A DNA stretch of 64,000 nt from Belliella calami (GTDB taxonomy: Bacteria > Bacteroidota > Bacteroidia > Cytophagales > Cyclobacteriaceae), in assembly GCF_022549695.1 (NCBI RefSeq), contig NZ_JAKZGS010000012.1, positions 1-64,000 on the forward strand, given 5' to 3'. The notes beneath the pieces are model-generated. The model had not been told where the DNA came from. It saw only the letters and a list, made by a program, of their open reading frames with translations, and ran no database searches. The translations under genes and the position numbers were made by a program. Shown piece by piece: positions 17,292 through 27,882 of the stretch; the stretch's first letter is position 1, and the number at the start of each line of letters is the position of its first letter.

Positions 17292-17361
17292 GGCGCTGGA
17301 CTATATAAATTAAACAACCATATAATTCTAGGTGCCTCATCCAAGTGAGGCACTTTTTTTT
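17275..17361 (+). promoter_or_regulatory. Transcription attenuator of the ilv-leu operon
   Basis: Four segments can pair in two exclusive ways. 1:2 is TCATTG (17275-17280) with CAATGA (17286-17291). 2:3 is TGAGGCGC (17289-17296) with GTGCCTCA (17332-17339), 8 bp with one G-U. 3:4 is GTGCCTCA with TGAGGCAC (17346-17353), 8 bp, then T8. A ribosome stalled at the Ile codons covers segment 1 and lets 2:3 form, blocking the terminator. A ribosome reaching the stop codon, or no ribosome, leaves 3:4 free to form. Confidence 0.8.
17332..17361 (+). terminator. Attenuator terminator
   Basis: Perfect 8-bp stem (GTGCCTCA/TGAGGCAC), 6-nt loop, eight T, 31 bp before the ilvD start. It is intrinsic and must be bypassed for operon expression. 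Confidence 0.88.
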
Positions 17362-17392
17362 ATACAAGCTTATTAAATAAACCTATTGAACC

Positions 17393-19072
17393 ATGAGTTT
17401 GAAGAAATACAGTTGGGAAATCAGCCAAAATGAAGAGCATCCGGCCGGCAAGGCCATGTTGTATGCCACAGGCTTGACTGATAAGAAAATGAACCAACCC
17501 TTCGTGGGTGTTGCCAGTTGCGGCTATGAAAGCAACCCTTGCAACATGCACCTCAACGACTTCGCCGGTCTGATCAAAGCATCTTCCCAAGAGCATGATC
17601 TGACCGGTTTAGTATTTAATACCATTGGTATTTCGGATGGTACGACGATGGGTACTTTGGGTATGCGCTATTCCCTTGTATCTAGGGAGATCATCGCCGA
17701 TTCTATAGAATCTTTTATCATCGGTCATTCCTTTGATGGCTGTATCTCTGTCGCAGGTTGTGACAAAAATATGCCAGGAGCACTGATGGGGATGATCAGG
17801 ACAAACAGACCCTCAATCCTCGTCTATGGAGGAACAATAGCCTCGGGTAATTACAAAGGTGAAAAACTTAACATCGTATCTGCATTCGAAGCTTTTGGCA
17901 AGCGTGTCAATGGAAATATTTCTGATGAAGACTATGATGGTGTGATCCGAAATTCATGCCCTGGAAAAGGCGCTTGCGGAGGAATGTACACAGCAAATAC
18001 CATGTCTTCTGCCATCGAGGCAATGGGCATGTCTTTGCCTTATTCCGCATCATATCCTGCTAATTCCCCCGAGAAATTGAGGGAGTGTAGAGAGGTCAAT
18101 AAATTCATGAAAATCCTTCTTGAAAAAGACATCAAGCCAAGTGATATCATTACCAAAAAGAGTTTGGAGAATGCTGTCACTGTGATCATAGCACTTGGAG
18201 GAAGCACCAACGCTGTGATGCATATCATTGCGATTGCGAGGACTGCCGGTATTGATTTTACCATTGAAGATTTTAAGGCGATCAACGCAAAAACTCCGAT
18301 GATAGGAGACTTCAAGCCTTCAGGTAAATTTATGATGGAAGACCTTCACGAGCAGGGTGGACTTCCTGCATTTATGAAGTACATGTTGCAAAATGGGTTT
18401 TTACATGGCGATTGCCTTACAGTAACTGGTAAAACTTTAGCTGAAAATCTTGAGAATGTGGATGCGATTGTTCCTTCTATGGTCAATGTAATCCATCCTT
18501 TAGAACAACCTATCAAGGCTACGGGACACCTTTGTATCTTAGATGGAAATCTTGCCCCCGATGGAGCAGTTGCCAAAATCACAGGAAAAGAAGGGAGTTC
18601 ATTTACAGGGCCTGCAAGGGTTTTTGACTCAGAGCAAGAGGCAAATGACGCTATTCGTGACCATAAAGTACAGAAAGGAGAAGTGCTTGTGATTCGAAAT
18701 ATTGGCCCAAAAGGTGGTCCAGGCATGCCTGAGATGCTTAAGCCTACATCAATGATCATTGGTGCTGGCTTGGGTTCTGATGTGGCATTGATTACTGATG
18801 GCAGATTCTCGGGTGGTACTCATGGCTTTGTGGTAGGACATGTCACTCCGGAAGCATTTCTTGGGGGACCGATCGGATTGCTGAAAGATGGTGATATGGT
18901 CACTATTGATGCAGACAAACTGAAATTGACTTGTGAAGTCAGTGAAGAGGAGTTTTCTGAGAGGAGAAAGGCTTGGAAAAAGAAAGACATTAAGGGCCTA
19001 CAAGGTACTTTGAAAAAATATAATTTATTGGTTTCCACAGCCTCTGAAGGATGTGTGACTGACAAACAATAA
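17393..19072 (+). CDS. ilvD: Dihydroxy-acid dehydratase
   Basis: 559 residues, full length. It dehydrates 2,3-dihydroxy-isovalerate and -3-methylvalerate to the 2-oxo acids of Val and Ile. The three iron-sulfur cysteines are at residues 50 (PCNMHLND), 123 (GCDKNMPGA) and 195 ([11 protein letters not shown]). The C-terminal [19 protein letters not shown] motif is intact. First structural gene after the attenuator; 11 bp separate it from ilvB. No Shine-Dalgarno. Confidence 0.98.
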   Translation: MSLKKYSWEISQNEEHPAGKAMLYATGLTDKKMNQPFVGVASCGYESNPCNMHLNDFAGLIKASSQEHDLTGLVFNTIGISDGTTMGTLGMRYSLVSREIIADSIESFIIGHSFDGCISVAGCDKNMPGALMGMIRTNRPSILVYGGTIASGNYKGEKLNIVSAFEAFGKRVNGNISDEDYDGVIRNSCPGKGACGGMYTANTMSSAIEAMGMSLPYSASYPANSPEKLRECREVNKFMKILLEKDIKPSDIITKKSLENAVTVIIALGGSTNAVMHIIAIARTAGIDFTIEDFKAINAKTPMIGDFKPSGKFMMEDLHEQGGLPAFMKYMLQNGFLHGDCLTVTGKTLAENLENVDAIVPSMVNVIHPLEQPIKATGHLCILDGNLAPDGAVAKITGKEGSSFTGPARVFDSEQEANDAIRDHKVQKGEVLVIRNIGPKGGPGMPEMLKPTSMIIGAGLGSDVALITDGRFSGGTHGFVVGHVTPEAFLGGPIGLLKDGDMVTIDADKLKLTCEVSEEEFSERRKAWKKKDIKGLQGTLKKYNLLVSTASEGCVTDKQ

Positions 19073-19083
19073 AACCCAACACC

Positions 19084-20766
19084 ATGATAAGAGGAGCAGA
19101 TATCGTAGTGAGATCATTGATAGCCGAAAATGCCAAGCATATTTTTGGGTATCCAGGAGGGGCGATTATGCCTGTGTATGATGCGCTTTATGATTATAGT
19201 GATCAGATTAGGCATGTTTTGACACGACATGAGCAAGGGGCAATCCATGCCGCTCAAGGATATGCACGTGTCTCTGGACAAGTCGGTGTGGCCTTGGCAA
19301 CTTCAGGCCCTGGTGCTACCAATTTGATAACAGGCCTTGCTGATGCCATGATTGACAGTACACCTTTGGTCTGTATTACAGGTCAAGTTGCTGCACATTT
19401 GCTGGGTACTGATGCTTTTCAAGAAACGGATGTGGTCGGAATTTCAATGCCTGTGACAAAGTGGAATATTCAGGTCAGAAGAGCCGAAGATATTGCTCCA
19501 GCTATCGCAAAAGGCTTTCATATCGCAAGATCTGGTCGTCCAGGACCAGTTTTGATTGATATCACAAAAAATGCCCAGACTGATTCTGGAGAGTTCAATT
19601 ACGTGCCTTGCTTAAGTATCAGATCCTACAGGCCATATTTTGAAGTGAAGAAAGATGAGGTGCAAAAAGCAGCTGAATTGATCAATGCTGCAAAAAGACC
19701 TTATGTATTGTATGGACAAGGTGTTGTCATTGGAAAAGCAGAGTCAGAGTTAAAAGCATTTTTGGACAAAACAGGAATTCCTGCAGCATGTACTTTATTG
19801 GGTTCAGGAGCTCTTTCGGAAGAGCATCCTTCATACGTTGGTAAACTTGGTATGCATGGAAACTATGCTCCAAATATGCTGACCAATCAATGTGATGTGC
19901 TGATAGCTATCGGAATGCGCTTTGATGACCGTGTTACTGGTGATCTCAAGCGCTATGCGAAGCAAGCAAAGGTGGTCCACTTGGAACTTGATCCAGCAGA
20001 GATCAATAAAAATGTATTTGCTGACGCACCTGTTTTGGGAGATTGTAAGCAAAGCTTAAGTATGCTAAATCAGGCAGTGAATCCAAATAGCCATGAGGAT
20101 TGGATGTCAAAATTCAAAGAACTGGAGTTGCTAGAAAGAGAATCTGTAATCGCCAATGACCTGTCACCGACGAAAGTAGGGTTGACAATGGGTGAGGTGA
20201 TCAGATTTATCAATCAATATAAAGCTGACGATGCTATTTTGGTAACGGATGTTGGACAGCATCAGATGATCGCATGGAGGTATTTTGATTACAAAACTTC
20301 CAAAACACAAGTAACTTCCGGTGGACTGGGTACTATGGGATTTGCCCTTCCAGCAGCATTGGGAGCGCAAATGTACGATTATAGCCGTCAGGTGATCTGT
20401 GTGGTCGGTGACGGAGGAATCCAAATGACAATCCAAGAGCTAGGTACTATCATGCAGACCAAAGCTCCTGTGAAAGTAGTGTTATTGAATAATAACTTCC
20501 TTGGGATGGTAAGACAATGGCAGCAGATGTTCTTTGATAGAAGGTATTCATTCACAGAACTGGACAATCCTGATTTTATCAAACTAGCGGAAGCATACAG
20601 CATCAAAGCTACAAAGGTGTCTGAGAGAGAGGGTTTAAGTGAAGCAGTAGCAGATATGCTGATGCATGATGGACCATATTTCTTGGAAGTTGTGGTAGAA
20701 AAAGAGGACAATGTATTCCCGATGATCGCTACGGGTTGTTCGGTAGAAGAGGTAAGACTAAGCTAA
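19084..20766 (+). CDS. ilvB: Acetolactate synthase, large (catalytic) subunit
   Basis: 560 residues. TPP- and FAD-dependent condensation of pyruvate with pyruvate or 2-oxobutyrate, the first common step of Val/Leu and Ile synthesis. The N-terminal domain has FGYPGGAIMPVYDAL and the catalytic Glu at residue 50 (RHEQGAIHAA). The middle FAD domain spans about 190-330. The C-terminal TPP domain carries GDGGIQMT...NNNFLGMVRQW near 441-475. Stop to ilvN ATG is 14 bp, fitting holoenzyme assembly with the regulatory subunit. Confidence 0.98.
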   Translation: MIRGADIVVRSLIAENAKHIFGYPGGAIMPVYDALYDYSDQIRHVLTRHEQGAIHAAQGYARVSGQVGVALATSGPGATNLITGLADAMIDSTPLVCITGQVAAHLLGTDAFQETDVVGISMPVTKWNIQVRRAEDIAPAIAKGFHIARSGRPGPVLIDITKNAQTDSGEFNYVPCLSIRSYRPYFEVKKDEVQKAAELINAAKRPYVLYGQGVVIGKAESELKAFLDKTGIPAACTLLGSGALSEEHPSYVGKLGMHGNYAPNMLTNQCDVLIAIGMRFDDRVTGDLKRYAKQAKVVHLELDPAEINKNVFADAPVLGDCKQSLSMLNQAVNPNSHEDWMSKFKELELLERESVIANDLSPTKVGLTMGEVIRFINQYKADDAILVTDVGQHQMIAWRYFDYKTSKTQVTSGGLGTMGFALPAALGAQMYDYSRQVICVVGDGGIQMTIQELGTIMQTKAPVKVVLLNNNFLGMVRQWQQMFFDRRYSFTELDNPDFIKLAEAYSIKATKVSEREGLSEAVADMLMHDGPYFLEVVVEKEDNVFPMIATGCSVEEVRLS

Positions 20767-20780
20767 ATCGAAGAGAATTT

Positions 20781-21293
20781 ATGAACCGTTATACCATACT
20801 TATTTATACAGAGAATTTTATCGGTATCCTCAATAGGATCACGATCATTTTCACAAGAAGAGGCATCAATATTGATGCGCTCACAGCTTCCGAAAGCCGC
20901 TTGGACGGGATCCACAAGATCACCATCGAGTGTACTGTGACAGAAGAGCAGATTATCCAATTGGTAAAGCAAATAGAAAAAATCACAGATGTGATCAAAG
21001 CTTATTACTTCATGGATAGTGAGGTTGTCTATCAAGAAATTGCACTTTACAAGCTTCCAATTGACAGCTTGGATGCAAGTCTTGAAAAAGTAATCAGACA
21101 ATATAATGCCCACATCATTGCAGCAGAGAAGGAATTTGTTGTGGTGGAATTTACAGGGCATAAAGAAGATACTCAGGCATTGTTGGAGACACTCAAGCCT
21201 TATAGCCTTCTTGAGTTTTCTAGGTCAGGCCGTGTAGCTATTGCCAAACCTAGATTTTCCGTATCAGAATATTTAAATAATCAAACCTTATAA
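20781..21293 (+). CDS. ilvN: Acetolactate synthase, small (regulatory) subunit
   Basis: 170 residues from the ATG at 20781; the upstream in-frame ATG overlaps ilvB and lacks homology. An N-terminal ACT domain (YTILIYTENFIGILNRIT, residues ~4-75) binds Val for feedback inhibition, and the C-terminal ALS_ss domain (DSLDASLEKVIRQYNAHII onward) activates IlvB. AAGAGAA lies just upstream. Directly followed by ilvC after 12 bp. Confidence 0.95.
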   Translation: MNRYTILIYTENFIGILNRITIIFTRRGINIDALTASESRLDGIHKITIECTVTEEQIIQLVKQIEKITDVIKAYYFMDSEVVYQEIALYKLPIDSLDASLEKVIRQYNAHIIAAEKEFVVVEFTGHKEDTQALLETLKPYSLLEFSRSGRVAIAKPRFSVSEYLNNQTL

Positions 21294-21305
21294 AAACCAA
21301 TAACT

Positions 21306-22349
21306 ATGAAACTGAAATTTGGATCAGTAGAAGAAAATGTAGTAACCAGAGAGGAATTTCCACTGGAGAAAGCTAGAGAAGTATTGAAGGATGAAGTGAT
21401 CGCCGTATTGGGTTACGGAGTACAAGGTCCTGGTCAAGCATTGAACTTGAAGGACAATGGCTTCAATGTAATCGTTGGTCAGAGAAAAGATTCCAAGACT
21501 TGGGACAAAGCAGTTGCTGACGGCTGGGTTCCTGGAGAGACACTTTTCGAATTGGAAGAAGCTTGTGAAAAAGGTACAATTCTTCAATTCTTACTTTCTG
21601 ATGCAGGACAAATAGCGCTTTGGCCTACAGTGAAAAAACACCTTACTCCTGGAAAAGCATTGTATTTTTCTCATGGTTTCGGTGTGACTTACAAAGAAAA
21701 AACAGGTATCGTTCCCCCAGCTGATGTTGATGTGATTTTGGTTGCACCTAAAGGTTCTGGGACATCTTTGAGAAGAATGTTTGTAGAAGGTAGAGGATTG
21801 AACTCTTCTTATGCCATCTTCCAAGACGGAACAGGTAGAGCAAAAGATAGAGTTGTAGCACTTGGAATCGGTGTAGGATCAGGTTACTTATTCGAGACTG
21901 ATTTTTATAGAGAGGTTACATCTGATTTGACAGGTGAAAGAGGAACTTTGATGGGGGCTATTCAAGGAATCTTTGCTGCTCAGTATGAAGTGTTGAGAGC
22001 GAATGGTCACACTCCTTCTGAGGCTTTCAATGAGACTGTTGAAGAATTGACACAAAGTCTGATGCCATTGGTGGCAGAGAATGGAATGGATTGGATGTAT
22101 GCCAACTGTTCTACTACTGCCCAAAGAGGTGCTTTGGACTGGTGGAAGCCTTTCAGAGATGCAACTAAGCCGGTATTTGAAGAGCTTTATGATTCTGTGA
22201 AAACAGGTAAAGAAGCACAAAAATCAATTGATTCAAATAGCAAATCTGACTATAGAGTAAAATTAGAAGCTGAATTGAAAGAATTGAGAGATTCTGAAAT
22301 GTGGCAAGCTGGCGCAACCGTCAGAAAATTAAGACCCGAAAATAACTGA
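21306..22349 (+). CDS. ilvC: Ketol-acid reductoisomerase
   Basis: 347 residues. NAD(P)H-dependent isomerisation and reduction of acetolactate and acetohydroxybutyrate. The Rossmann motif is [17 protein letters not shown] (about 38-54), with cofactor-selecting loop [12 protein letters not shown]. The catalytic segment is SHGFGV plus the metal-binding [21 protein letters not shown] region. Length matches the short class-I-like enzymes of Bacteroidota. Basic residues Arg-Lys in the loop suggest NADPH use (inference). Confidence 0.97.
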   Translation: MKLKFGSVEENVVTREEFPLEKAREVLKDEVIAVLGYGVQGPGQALNLKDNGFNVIVGQRKDSKTWDKAVADGWVPGETLFELEEACEKGTILQFLLSDAGQIALWPTVKKHLTPGKALYFSHGFGVTYKEKTGIVPPADVDVILVAPKGSGTSLRRMFVEGRGLNSSYAIFQDGTGRAKDRVVALGIGVGSGYLFETDFYREVTSDLTGERGTLMGAIQGIFAAQYEVLRANGHTPSEAFNETVEELTQSLMPLVAENGMDWMYANCSTTAQRGALDWWKPFRDATKPVFEELYDSVKTGKEAQKSIDSNSKSDYRVKLEAELKELRDSEMWQAGATVRKLRPENN

Positions 22350-22353
22350 TATT

Positions 22354-23865
22354 ATGAGTGAAAAGCTATGGATATTCGATACCACCCTTCGTGATGGGGA
22401 ACAGGTACCGGGTTGTCAATTGAACACCCGAGAAAAGATCGTGGTCGCTAAGGCATTAGAAGAACTGGGAGTAGATGTGATTGAAGCTGGGTTTCCAATA
22501 TCCAGTCCAGGTGACTTCAATTCAGTTGTTGAAATTTCCAAAGCTGTATCAAATCCCATTATCTGCGCCCTTTCCAGAGCTGTGGAAAAGGATATTGATG
22601 TAGCTGCTGACGCGCTGAAATATGCAAAAAAAGGAAGGATTCACACCGGCATCGGTGTGTCTCCTTTTCATATACAATACAAACTCAGATCTACTCCTGA
22701 TGAAATCATTGAGCGGGCTGTAAGGGCGGTGAAATACGCCAAGCGTTATGTAGAAGATGTGGAATTTTATGCAGAAGATGCAGGTCGTGCCGAAAAAGAT
22801 TTTTTAGCCAGAATATTGGAACAAGTCATCAAAGCCGGTGCAACTGTAGTCAATATTCCAGATACCACAGGTTATTGTCTTCCAGAGCAATACGGATCAA
22901 TCATCAGGCATCTAAAAGAAAATGTTTCCAACATTGACAAAGCAATCATTGCTACTCATTGTCACAATGATCTTGGTATGGCGACAGCCAACACTATTTC
23001 TGGTGTTCAGAATGGAGCAAGACAAGTGGAGGTTACGATCAATGGGATAGGCGAAAGAGCTGGAAACACTTCCATGGAAGAAGTAGTCATGGCAATCAAA
23101 TGTCACCATGATATCCCAATCCACACAAGCATTGTCACTCCGAAGATTTACGAGACCAGCAGGTTGATATCTAAGTTGATGAATATGCCTGTTCAGCCAA
23201 ACAAGGCCATTGTAGGAAGAAATGCCTTTGCACATTCATCAGGAATCCATCAAGATGGAGTGTTGAAGCACAGAGAGAATTATGAAATCATCGATCCTAA
23301 AGATGTTGGGGTTCATGAATCATCGATAGTATTGACAGCAAGAAGTGGAAGGGCAGCATTGAAGCACCATTTGGATGCTTTGGGTGTAGTTTTGGAAGGT
23401 GAAGCTCTGAAAGAAGTTTATGAAGAATTTTTGGTGATGGCAGATTCCAAAAGGGATATCACACCAAAAGACCTACTTTCATTGGTAGGGAAATATATGG
23501 ACGAGTCTTCCTTTATCGAATTGGATAAAGTGAGTTACGAGTCAAATGGAGAAATCAAATCAACCGTTTCCCTAAAAATCGGTGATAAAATTGAAGTGGC
23601 ATCTTCTGCAGGAAATGGTCCAGTAGATGCAGTGCTAAAAGCTATTGAGAAAATCGTAAAGCCTGATATTGAGCTTGAGGAATTTCTCATCCAAGCTATT
23701 ACGGCAGGAAGTGATGATGTAGCTAAAGTTCACATGAGAATCATGCAAGGAAAAATACCTTATTATGGTTTTTCTTCCAATACTGATATCGTATTGGCTT
23801 CAGCACAGGCATTTGTAGATGCCTTGAATAAAATACCCGTCAAAAATAAAGTGACAGTAGCCTAA
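22354..23865 (+). CDS. leuA: 2-isopropylmalate synthase
   Basis: 503 residues. Condenses acetyl-CoA with 2-oxoisovalerate, the committing step to leucine. A TIM-barrel starts with [13 protein letters not shown], with metal ligands in [11 protein letters not shown] and [23 protein letters not shown] in the linker and a C-terminal regulatory domain (about 380-503) for Leu feedback are present. Starts 4 bp after ilvC and ends 2 bp before leuC, so tightly coupled. Confidence 0.97.
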   Translation: MSEKLWIFDTTLRDGEQVPGCQLNTREKIVVAKALEELGVDVIEAGFPISSPGDFNSVVEISKAVSNPIICALSRAVEKDIDVAADALKYAKKGRIHTGIGVSPFHIQYKLRSTPDEIIERAVRAVKYAKRYVEDVEFYAEDAGRAEKDFLARILEQVIKAGATVVNIPDTTGYCLPEQYGSIIRHLKENVSNIDKAIIATHCHNDLGMATANTISGVQNGARQVEVTINGIGERAGNTSMEEVVMAIKCHHDIPIHTSIVTPKIYETSRLISKLMNMPVQPNKAIVGRNAFAHSSGIHQDGVLKHRENYEIIDPKDVGVHESSIVLTARSGRAALKHHLDALGVVLEGEALKEVYEEFLVMADSKRDITPKDLLSLVGKYMDESSFIELDKVSYESNGEIKSTVSLKIGDKIEVASSAGNGPVDAVLKAIEKIVKPDIELEEFLIQAITAGSDDVAKVHMRIMQGKIPYYGFSSNTDIVLASAQAFVDALNKIPVKNKVTVA

Positions 23866-23867
23866 TT

Positions 23868-25268
23868 ATGGAAAAGAAAACATTATTTGATAAAATTTGG
23901 GATGCACATGTGGTCAAATCTGTCCCATCAGGACCGGATGTATTCTTCATTGATAAGCATTTTATCCATGAAGTAACCAGCCCTGTTGCGTTTTTGAATT
24001 TGGAAAAACGTGGTGTAGGTGTCCTTCATCCGCAGAGGACAGTAGGTACTCCAGATCACAATGTGCCAACGGTGGATCAAGATAAGACCATCAAAGACAA
24101 GCTTTCAAGAATGCAAGTAGAAAAGCTTCGTGAAAACTGCAAGAAGCATGGGATCGAATTGCATGACTTGGGTTCTGCCCACCATGGGATTGTCCATGTG
24201 ATAGGTCCAGAGCTTGGGATTACCCAGCCAGGAATGACCATCGTTTGTGGGGATAGCCATACTTCTACCCATGGGGCTTTTGGTGCCATCGCATTTGGTA
24301 TTGGTACATCAGAAGTTGAAATGGTATTGGCTACGCAATGTATCATGCAGAGCAAGGCAAAGAAAATGCGCATCACTGTCGATGGTGAGTTGAGTGCTGG
24401 TGTCACTTCTAAAGATATCATTCTATATATCATCGCTAAAATCTCTGCGGCAGGCGCTACAGGTTACTTTGTGGAATATGCTGGCTCGGCAATCGAAAGC
24501 CTTAGCATGGAAGCAAGGATGACCATCTGCAACATGAGTATAGAAATGGGTGCCAGAGGAGGCTTAATAGCTCCTGACGAAACTACTTTTGATTACCTAA
24601 AAGGAAAACAATATTCTCCAAAAGGGGAAGAATGGGATAAAGCAGTGGCTTATTGGAAGTCTTTGAAAACTGACGATGGAGCTGTTTTCGATAAAGAATA
24701 TCATTTTGATGCAGCGGATATTGAGCCAATGATTACTTATGGTACCAATCCAGGTATGGGTATCAAAGTCAAAGGAAATATCCCAAGTACCGAAGGTATG
24801 GAAGGTAGCAACAAGACTTCCTACTTGAAGTCATTGGATTACATGGGATTTGCTCCAGGTGAAGCGATCCAAGGAAAGAAAGTGGATTTTGTCTTTGTAG
24901 GAAGCTGTACCAATGGCCGAATCGAAGATATCAGATCTGTTGCCAATTATGTAAAGGGTAAGAAAAAGGCGGATAACATTACCGCTTGGATCGTTCCGGG
25001 ATCTAGGGAAGTAGAGAAAATGGCTCACGAAGAAGGCTTGGTGAAAATCTTGGAAGAAGCAGGATTTGAGTTGAGACAACCGGGTTGTTCTGCTTGTTTG
25101 GCGATGAATGATGATAAGATTCCTTCAGGGAAATACGCTGTCTCCACTTCAAACAGAAACTTTGAAGGAAGGCAAGGGCCTGGAGCCAGAACTATGCTCG
25201 CCAGTCCATTGACTGTAGCAGCAGTAGCTGTCAAAGGTGAAATATGTGACCCTAGAGAGATCTTTTAA
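23868..25268 (+). CDS. leuC: 3-isopropylmalate dehydratase, large subunit
   Basis: 466 residues. Aconitase-fold isomerase of isopropylmalate. Substrate and cluster motifs are present: [30 protein letters not shown], and [12 protein letters not shown] with the iron-sulfur cysteines. Works as a heterodimer with LeuD, encoded 19 bp downstream. Confidence 0.98.
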   Translation: MEKKTLFDKIWDAHVVKSVPSGPDVFFIDKHFIHEVTSPVAFLNLEKRGVGVLHPQRTVGTPDHNVPTVDQDKTIKDKLSRMQVEKLRENCKKHGIELHDLGSAHHGIVHVIGPELGITQPGMTIVCGDSHTSTHGAFGAIAFGIGTSEVEMVLATQCIMQSKAKKMRITVDGELSAGVTSKDIILYIIAKISAAGATGYFVEYAGSAIESLSMEARMTICNMSIEMGARGGLIAPDETTFDYLKGKQYSPKGEEWDKAVAYWKSLKTDDGAVFDKEYHFDAADIEPMITYGTNPGMGIKVKGNIPSTEGMEGSNKTSYLKSLDYMGFAPGEAIQGKKVDFVFVGSCTNGRIEDIRSVANYVKGKKKADNITAWIVPGSREVEKMAHEEGLVKILEEAGFELRQPGCSACLAMNDDKIPSGKYAVSTSNRNFEGRQGPGARTMLASPLTVAAVAVKGEICDPREIF

Positions 25269-25287
25269 TTCTTAAAAAAAGGAAAAA

Positions 25288-25881
25288 ATGGCTTACGATA
25301 AATTTAATGTGTTGACTTCAACAGTTGTCCCGCTTCCTACCGAAAATGTGGATACAGATCAAATCATCCCTGCAAGGTTCTTGAAAGCAACTGAGCGGGA
25401 AGGTTTCGGTGACAATCTTTTCAGAGACTGGAGATATGACGTAGAAGGCAACCCAAAAAAGGATTTTGTACTCAATGACTCTACTTACGCTGGGAAAATA
25501 CTCCTAGCAGGCAGAAACTTTGGTTCTGGCTCGAGTAGGGAGCATGCCGTTTGGGCACTGTATGACTATGGATTCAGATGTGTGGTATCTAGCTTCTTTG
25601 CTGATATCTTCAAAAACAACTGTCTGAACATCGGAGTACTTCCAGTGACTATCAGCCCAGAGTTTGCAGACGTATTGTTTGCGGCAATTGAAGCTGATCC
25701 GAGTACAGAAGTAGAAGTGGATATTGATACACAAAAGATCACTTTGCTCAGTACAGGTCAATCAGAATCTTTTGATATCAATGCCTACAAAAAAGAGAAC
25801 ATGAAAAATGGCTTTGATGATATAGATTATCTTTTGAACCTAAAAGGGGAAATAGAAGAATTTGAGAAAGGAAGAGCTTAG
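25288..25881 (+). CDS. leuD: 3-isopropylmalate dehydratase, small subunit
   Basis: 197 residues, the swivelling domain of isopropylmalate isomerase. TENVDTDQIIPARFL at the N terminus and GRNFGSGSSREHAVWAL (about 72-88) are diagnostic. An AAAAAAGGAAAAA stretch lies upstream. A 372-bp gap containing palindromic repeats follows, so the next two genes may have a separate transcript. Confidence 0.97.
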   Translation: MAYDKFNVLTSTVVPLPTENVDTDQIIPARFLKATEREGFGDNLFRDWRYDVEGNPKKDFVLNDSTYAGKILLAGRNFGSGSSREHAVWALYDYGFRCVVSSFFADIFKNNCLNIGVLPVTISPEFADVLFAAIEADPSTEVEVDIDTQKITLLSTGQSESFDINAYKKENMKNGFDDIDYLLNLKGEIEEFEKGRA

Positions 25882-26253
25882 AAAGGATGAAGGCTGAGGG
25901 ATGAAGTAAGAAAGATGGAAGATTGAATAACCAAAACATAGGTTATCAATGGAGGAAGGGAAAAGAACAAAGAGGTGAATCGAAATCTTTTATCTTATCT
26001 CGATATGATATTTAGATTAGAAAAAAAAACAACCCCGAAGGGGTTAAACTATGATTAACCCCGGGTTGCAACCCGGGGATTAAGATGATTTCATCGGACA
26101 ACAACCCCGAAGTGGGTTGAATTTGAAATGCTTGTAAATAGAAAAAAATAACATCAATCAATTCAAAATATCTAAAATCAAAATTTCATCCCTCAAACTT
26201 CATCCTTCCTTCTTTCAAAATCTAAAAATCTACCCTCTACAATCAAAAATATA
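25882..26253. other. Intergenic region with REP-like palindromes
   Basis: No coding frame seen. It contains three related GC-rich palindromes in an otherwise AT-rich gap between leuD and the cimA-like gene; internal promoter or processing signals are possible but not resolved. Confidence 0.5.
26031..26118. repeat. Composite palindromic repeat (three hairpins)
   Basis: AACCCCgaagGGGTT (26031-26045), a 20-bp perfect palindrome CCCCGGGTTGCAACCCGGGG (26059-26078), and AACCCCgaagtGGGTT (26103-26118). The first and third are variants of the same arm. It looks like a dispersed REP/BIME-like element common between Bacteroidota genes. Inside an operon it could stabilise upstream mRNA or slow transcription. 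Confidence 0.75.
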
Positions 26254-27882
26254 ATGGGAACACATAGGAAAATAGAAATCATGGACACCACGCTGAGGGA
26301 TGGAGAGCAGACCTCAGGAGTCTCTTTTCTTCCTTCTGAAAAACTCCAGATAGCCAAGTTGCTGCTAGAGGAACTGAAGGTGGATAGGATAGAAGTGGCA
26401 TCTGCCCGGGTTTCTGAGGGAGAGATGGAGGGTGTCAAAAAAATTACCCAATGGGCTGCAGAGAAAGGTTACTTGGATAAAGTCGAGGTTTTGGCTTTTG
26501 TAGATACGCCTGCATCTATCAATTGGATGGTGGAAGCAGGTGCCAAAGTCATGAACCTTCTCACAAAAGGATCATTGAATCATTTAACCCATCAACTCAA
26601 AAAAACTCCTGAGCAGCATTTTGAAGATATCAGAGCTTGTGTCAAATATGCACGTAGCAAAGGTATAACTGTCAATGTCTATTTGGAAGATTGGAGTAAT
26701 GGGATGCGAAACTCCATGGATTACACCATGGATTTAATTAGCTTTTTGAATGAAATCAGAGTGCGTAGGATTATGCTTCCCGATACTTTGGGTCTTTTGC
26801 ATCCTAGGGAAGTTTCCCATTTCGTAAAACTGATTACAACAGAATTCCCTGATTGCCATTTTGATTTTCATGCACACAATGACTACGACCTTTCTGTAGC
26901 AAATGTACTGGAGGCGATTTACAATGGAATTGCGGGGATTCATACCACTGTCAATGGACTCGGTGAAAGAGCTGGAAATGCTCCTTTGGAATCTGTAATT
27001 GCAGTTTTGAAGGATTTTACCGATTACAGGATTGGCCTCAACGAAAATAAGATCTATCGTGTAAGCAAACTAGTAGAGCAGTTTTCCGGCCAACATATTC
27101 CTGCCAATAAACCAGTGGTGGGAGAGAATGTCTTTACACAAACTGCAGGAATCCACGCAGATGGTGACAATAAAAAGAACCTTTATTTCAATGACTTGCT
27201 TCCTGAGAGATTTGGAAGACAAAGAAAATATGCGCTTGGAAAGACTTCTGGAAAGGCCAATATCCTCAAAAACCTTCAGGAATTGGGAATTTCCCTCGAG
27301 AAGGATGAGTTGACCAAAGTGACGCAAAAGATCATCGAGCTTGGCGACAAAAAAGAACGGGTGACCACTGAAGATTTGCCGTATATCATTTCAGATGTAT
27401 TGCAAAACAATTCGATCACCAAAGATATCTTTATCGAAGGATATCACATGACCCACTCTAGGGGCTTGAAGCCTACAGTGCAGTTGAAAATGAGTATCCA
27501 TGGCAAGTCTTTTGAAGAGCATTCTTCGGGAGATGGTCAGTACGATGCATTTATGCGTGCATTGGTGAAGATCTACAAATCTCAAGGAATGCAGTTGCCG
27601 AAGTTGACTGATTACCACGTATCCATACCTCCAGGAGGAAAAACAGATGCTTTCGTAGAGACTGTGATCACATGGGACTATGGAAGGATTTTCAAAACCA
27701 AGGGCTTGGATTCGGATCAGACAGTAGCAGCGATGATGGCTACTGAGAAAATGTTGAACATAATTGATAAAATGCATAAAAATCCTTCTGATAAAGCAAT
27801 TTTTCAGGAGTTGAAAAATCAAAACCCAGAACAAGACAAAGAGAATTTCTATGGAAATGAATATAGCACTACTGCCAGGTGA
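26254..27882 (+). CDS. cimA: LeuA-like acyltransferase, probable citramalate synthase
   Basis: 542 residues, a second member of the isopropylmalate/citramalate synthase family, distinct from leu[43 protein letters not shown] and [13 protein letters not shown] place it in the HMGL barrel family, and a C-terminal LeuA-type allosteric domain (about 390-520) is present. The motif variants ([14 protein letters not shown]) resemble CimA-type rather than LeuA proteins. A citramalate synthase here would make 2-oxobutyrate from pyruvate for isoleucine; leuC, leuD and leuB could process citramalate too. Its 3' end overlaps leuB by up to 32 bp. The substrate is an inference. Confidence 0.75.
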   Translation: MGTHRKIEIMDTTLRDGEQTSGVSFLPSEKLQIAKLLLEELKVDRIEVASARVSEGEMEGVKKITQWAAEKGYLDKVEVLAFVDTPASINWMVEAGAKVMNLLTKGSLNHLTHQLKKTPEQHFEDIRACVKYARSKGITVNVYLEDWSNGMRNSMDYTMDLISFLNEIRVRRIMLPDTLGLLHPREVSHFVKLITTEFPDCHFDFHAHNDYDLSVANVLEAIYNGIAGIHTTVNGLGERAGNAPLESVIAVLKDFTDYRIGLNENKIYRVSKLVEQFSGQHIPANKPVVGENVFTQTAGIHADGDNKKNLYFNDLLPERFGRQRKYALGKTSGKANILKNLQELGISLEKDELTKVTQKIIELGDKKERVTTEDLPYIISDVLQNNSITKDIFIEGYHMTHSRGLKPTVQLKMSIHGKSFEEHSSGDGQYDAFMRALVKIYKSQGMQLPKLTDYHVSIPPGGKTDAFVETVITWDYGRIFKTKGLDSDQTVAAMMATEKMLNIIDKMHKNPSDKAIFQELKNQNPEQDKENFYGNEYSTTAR

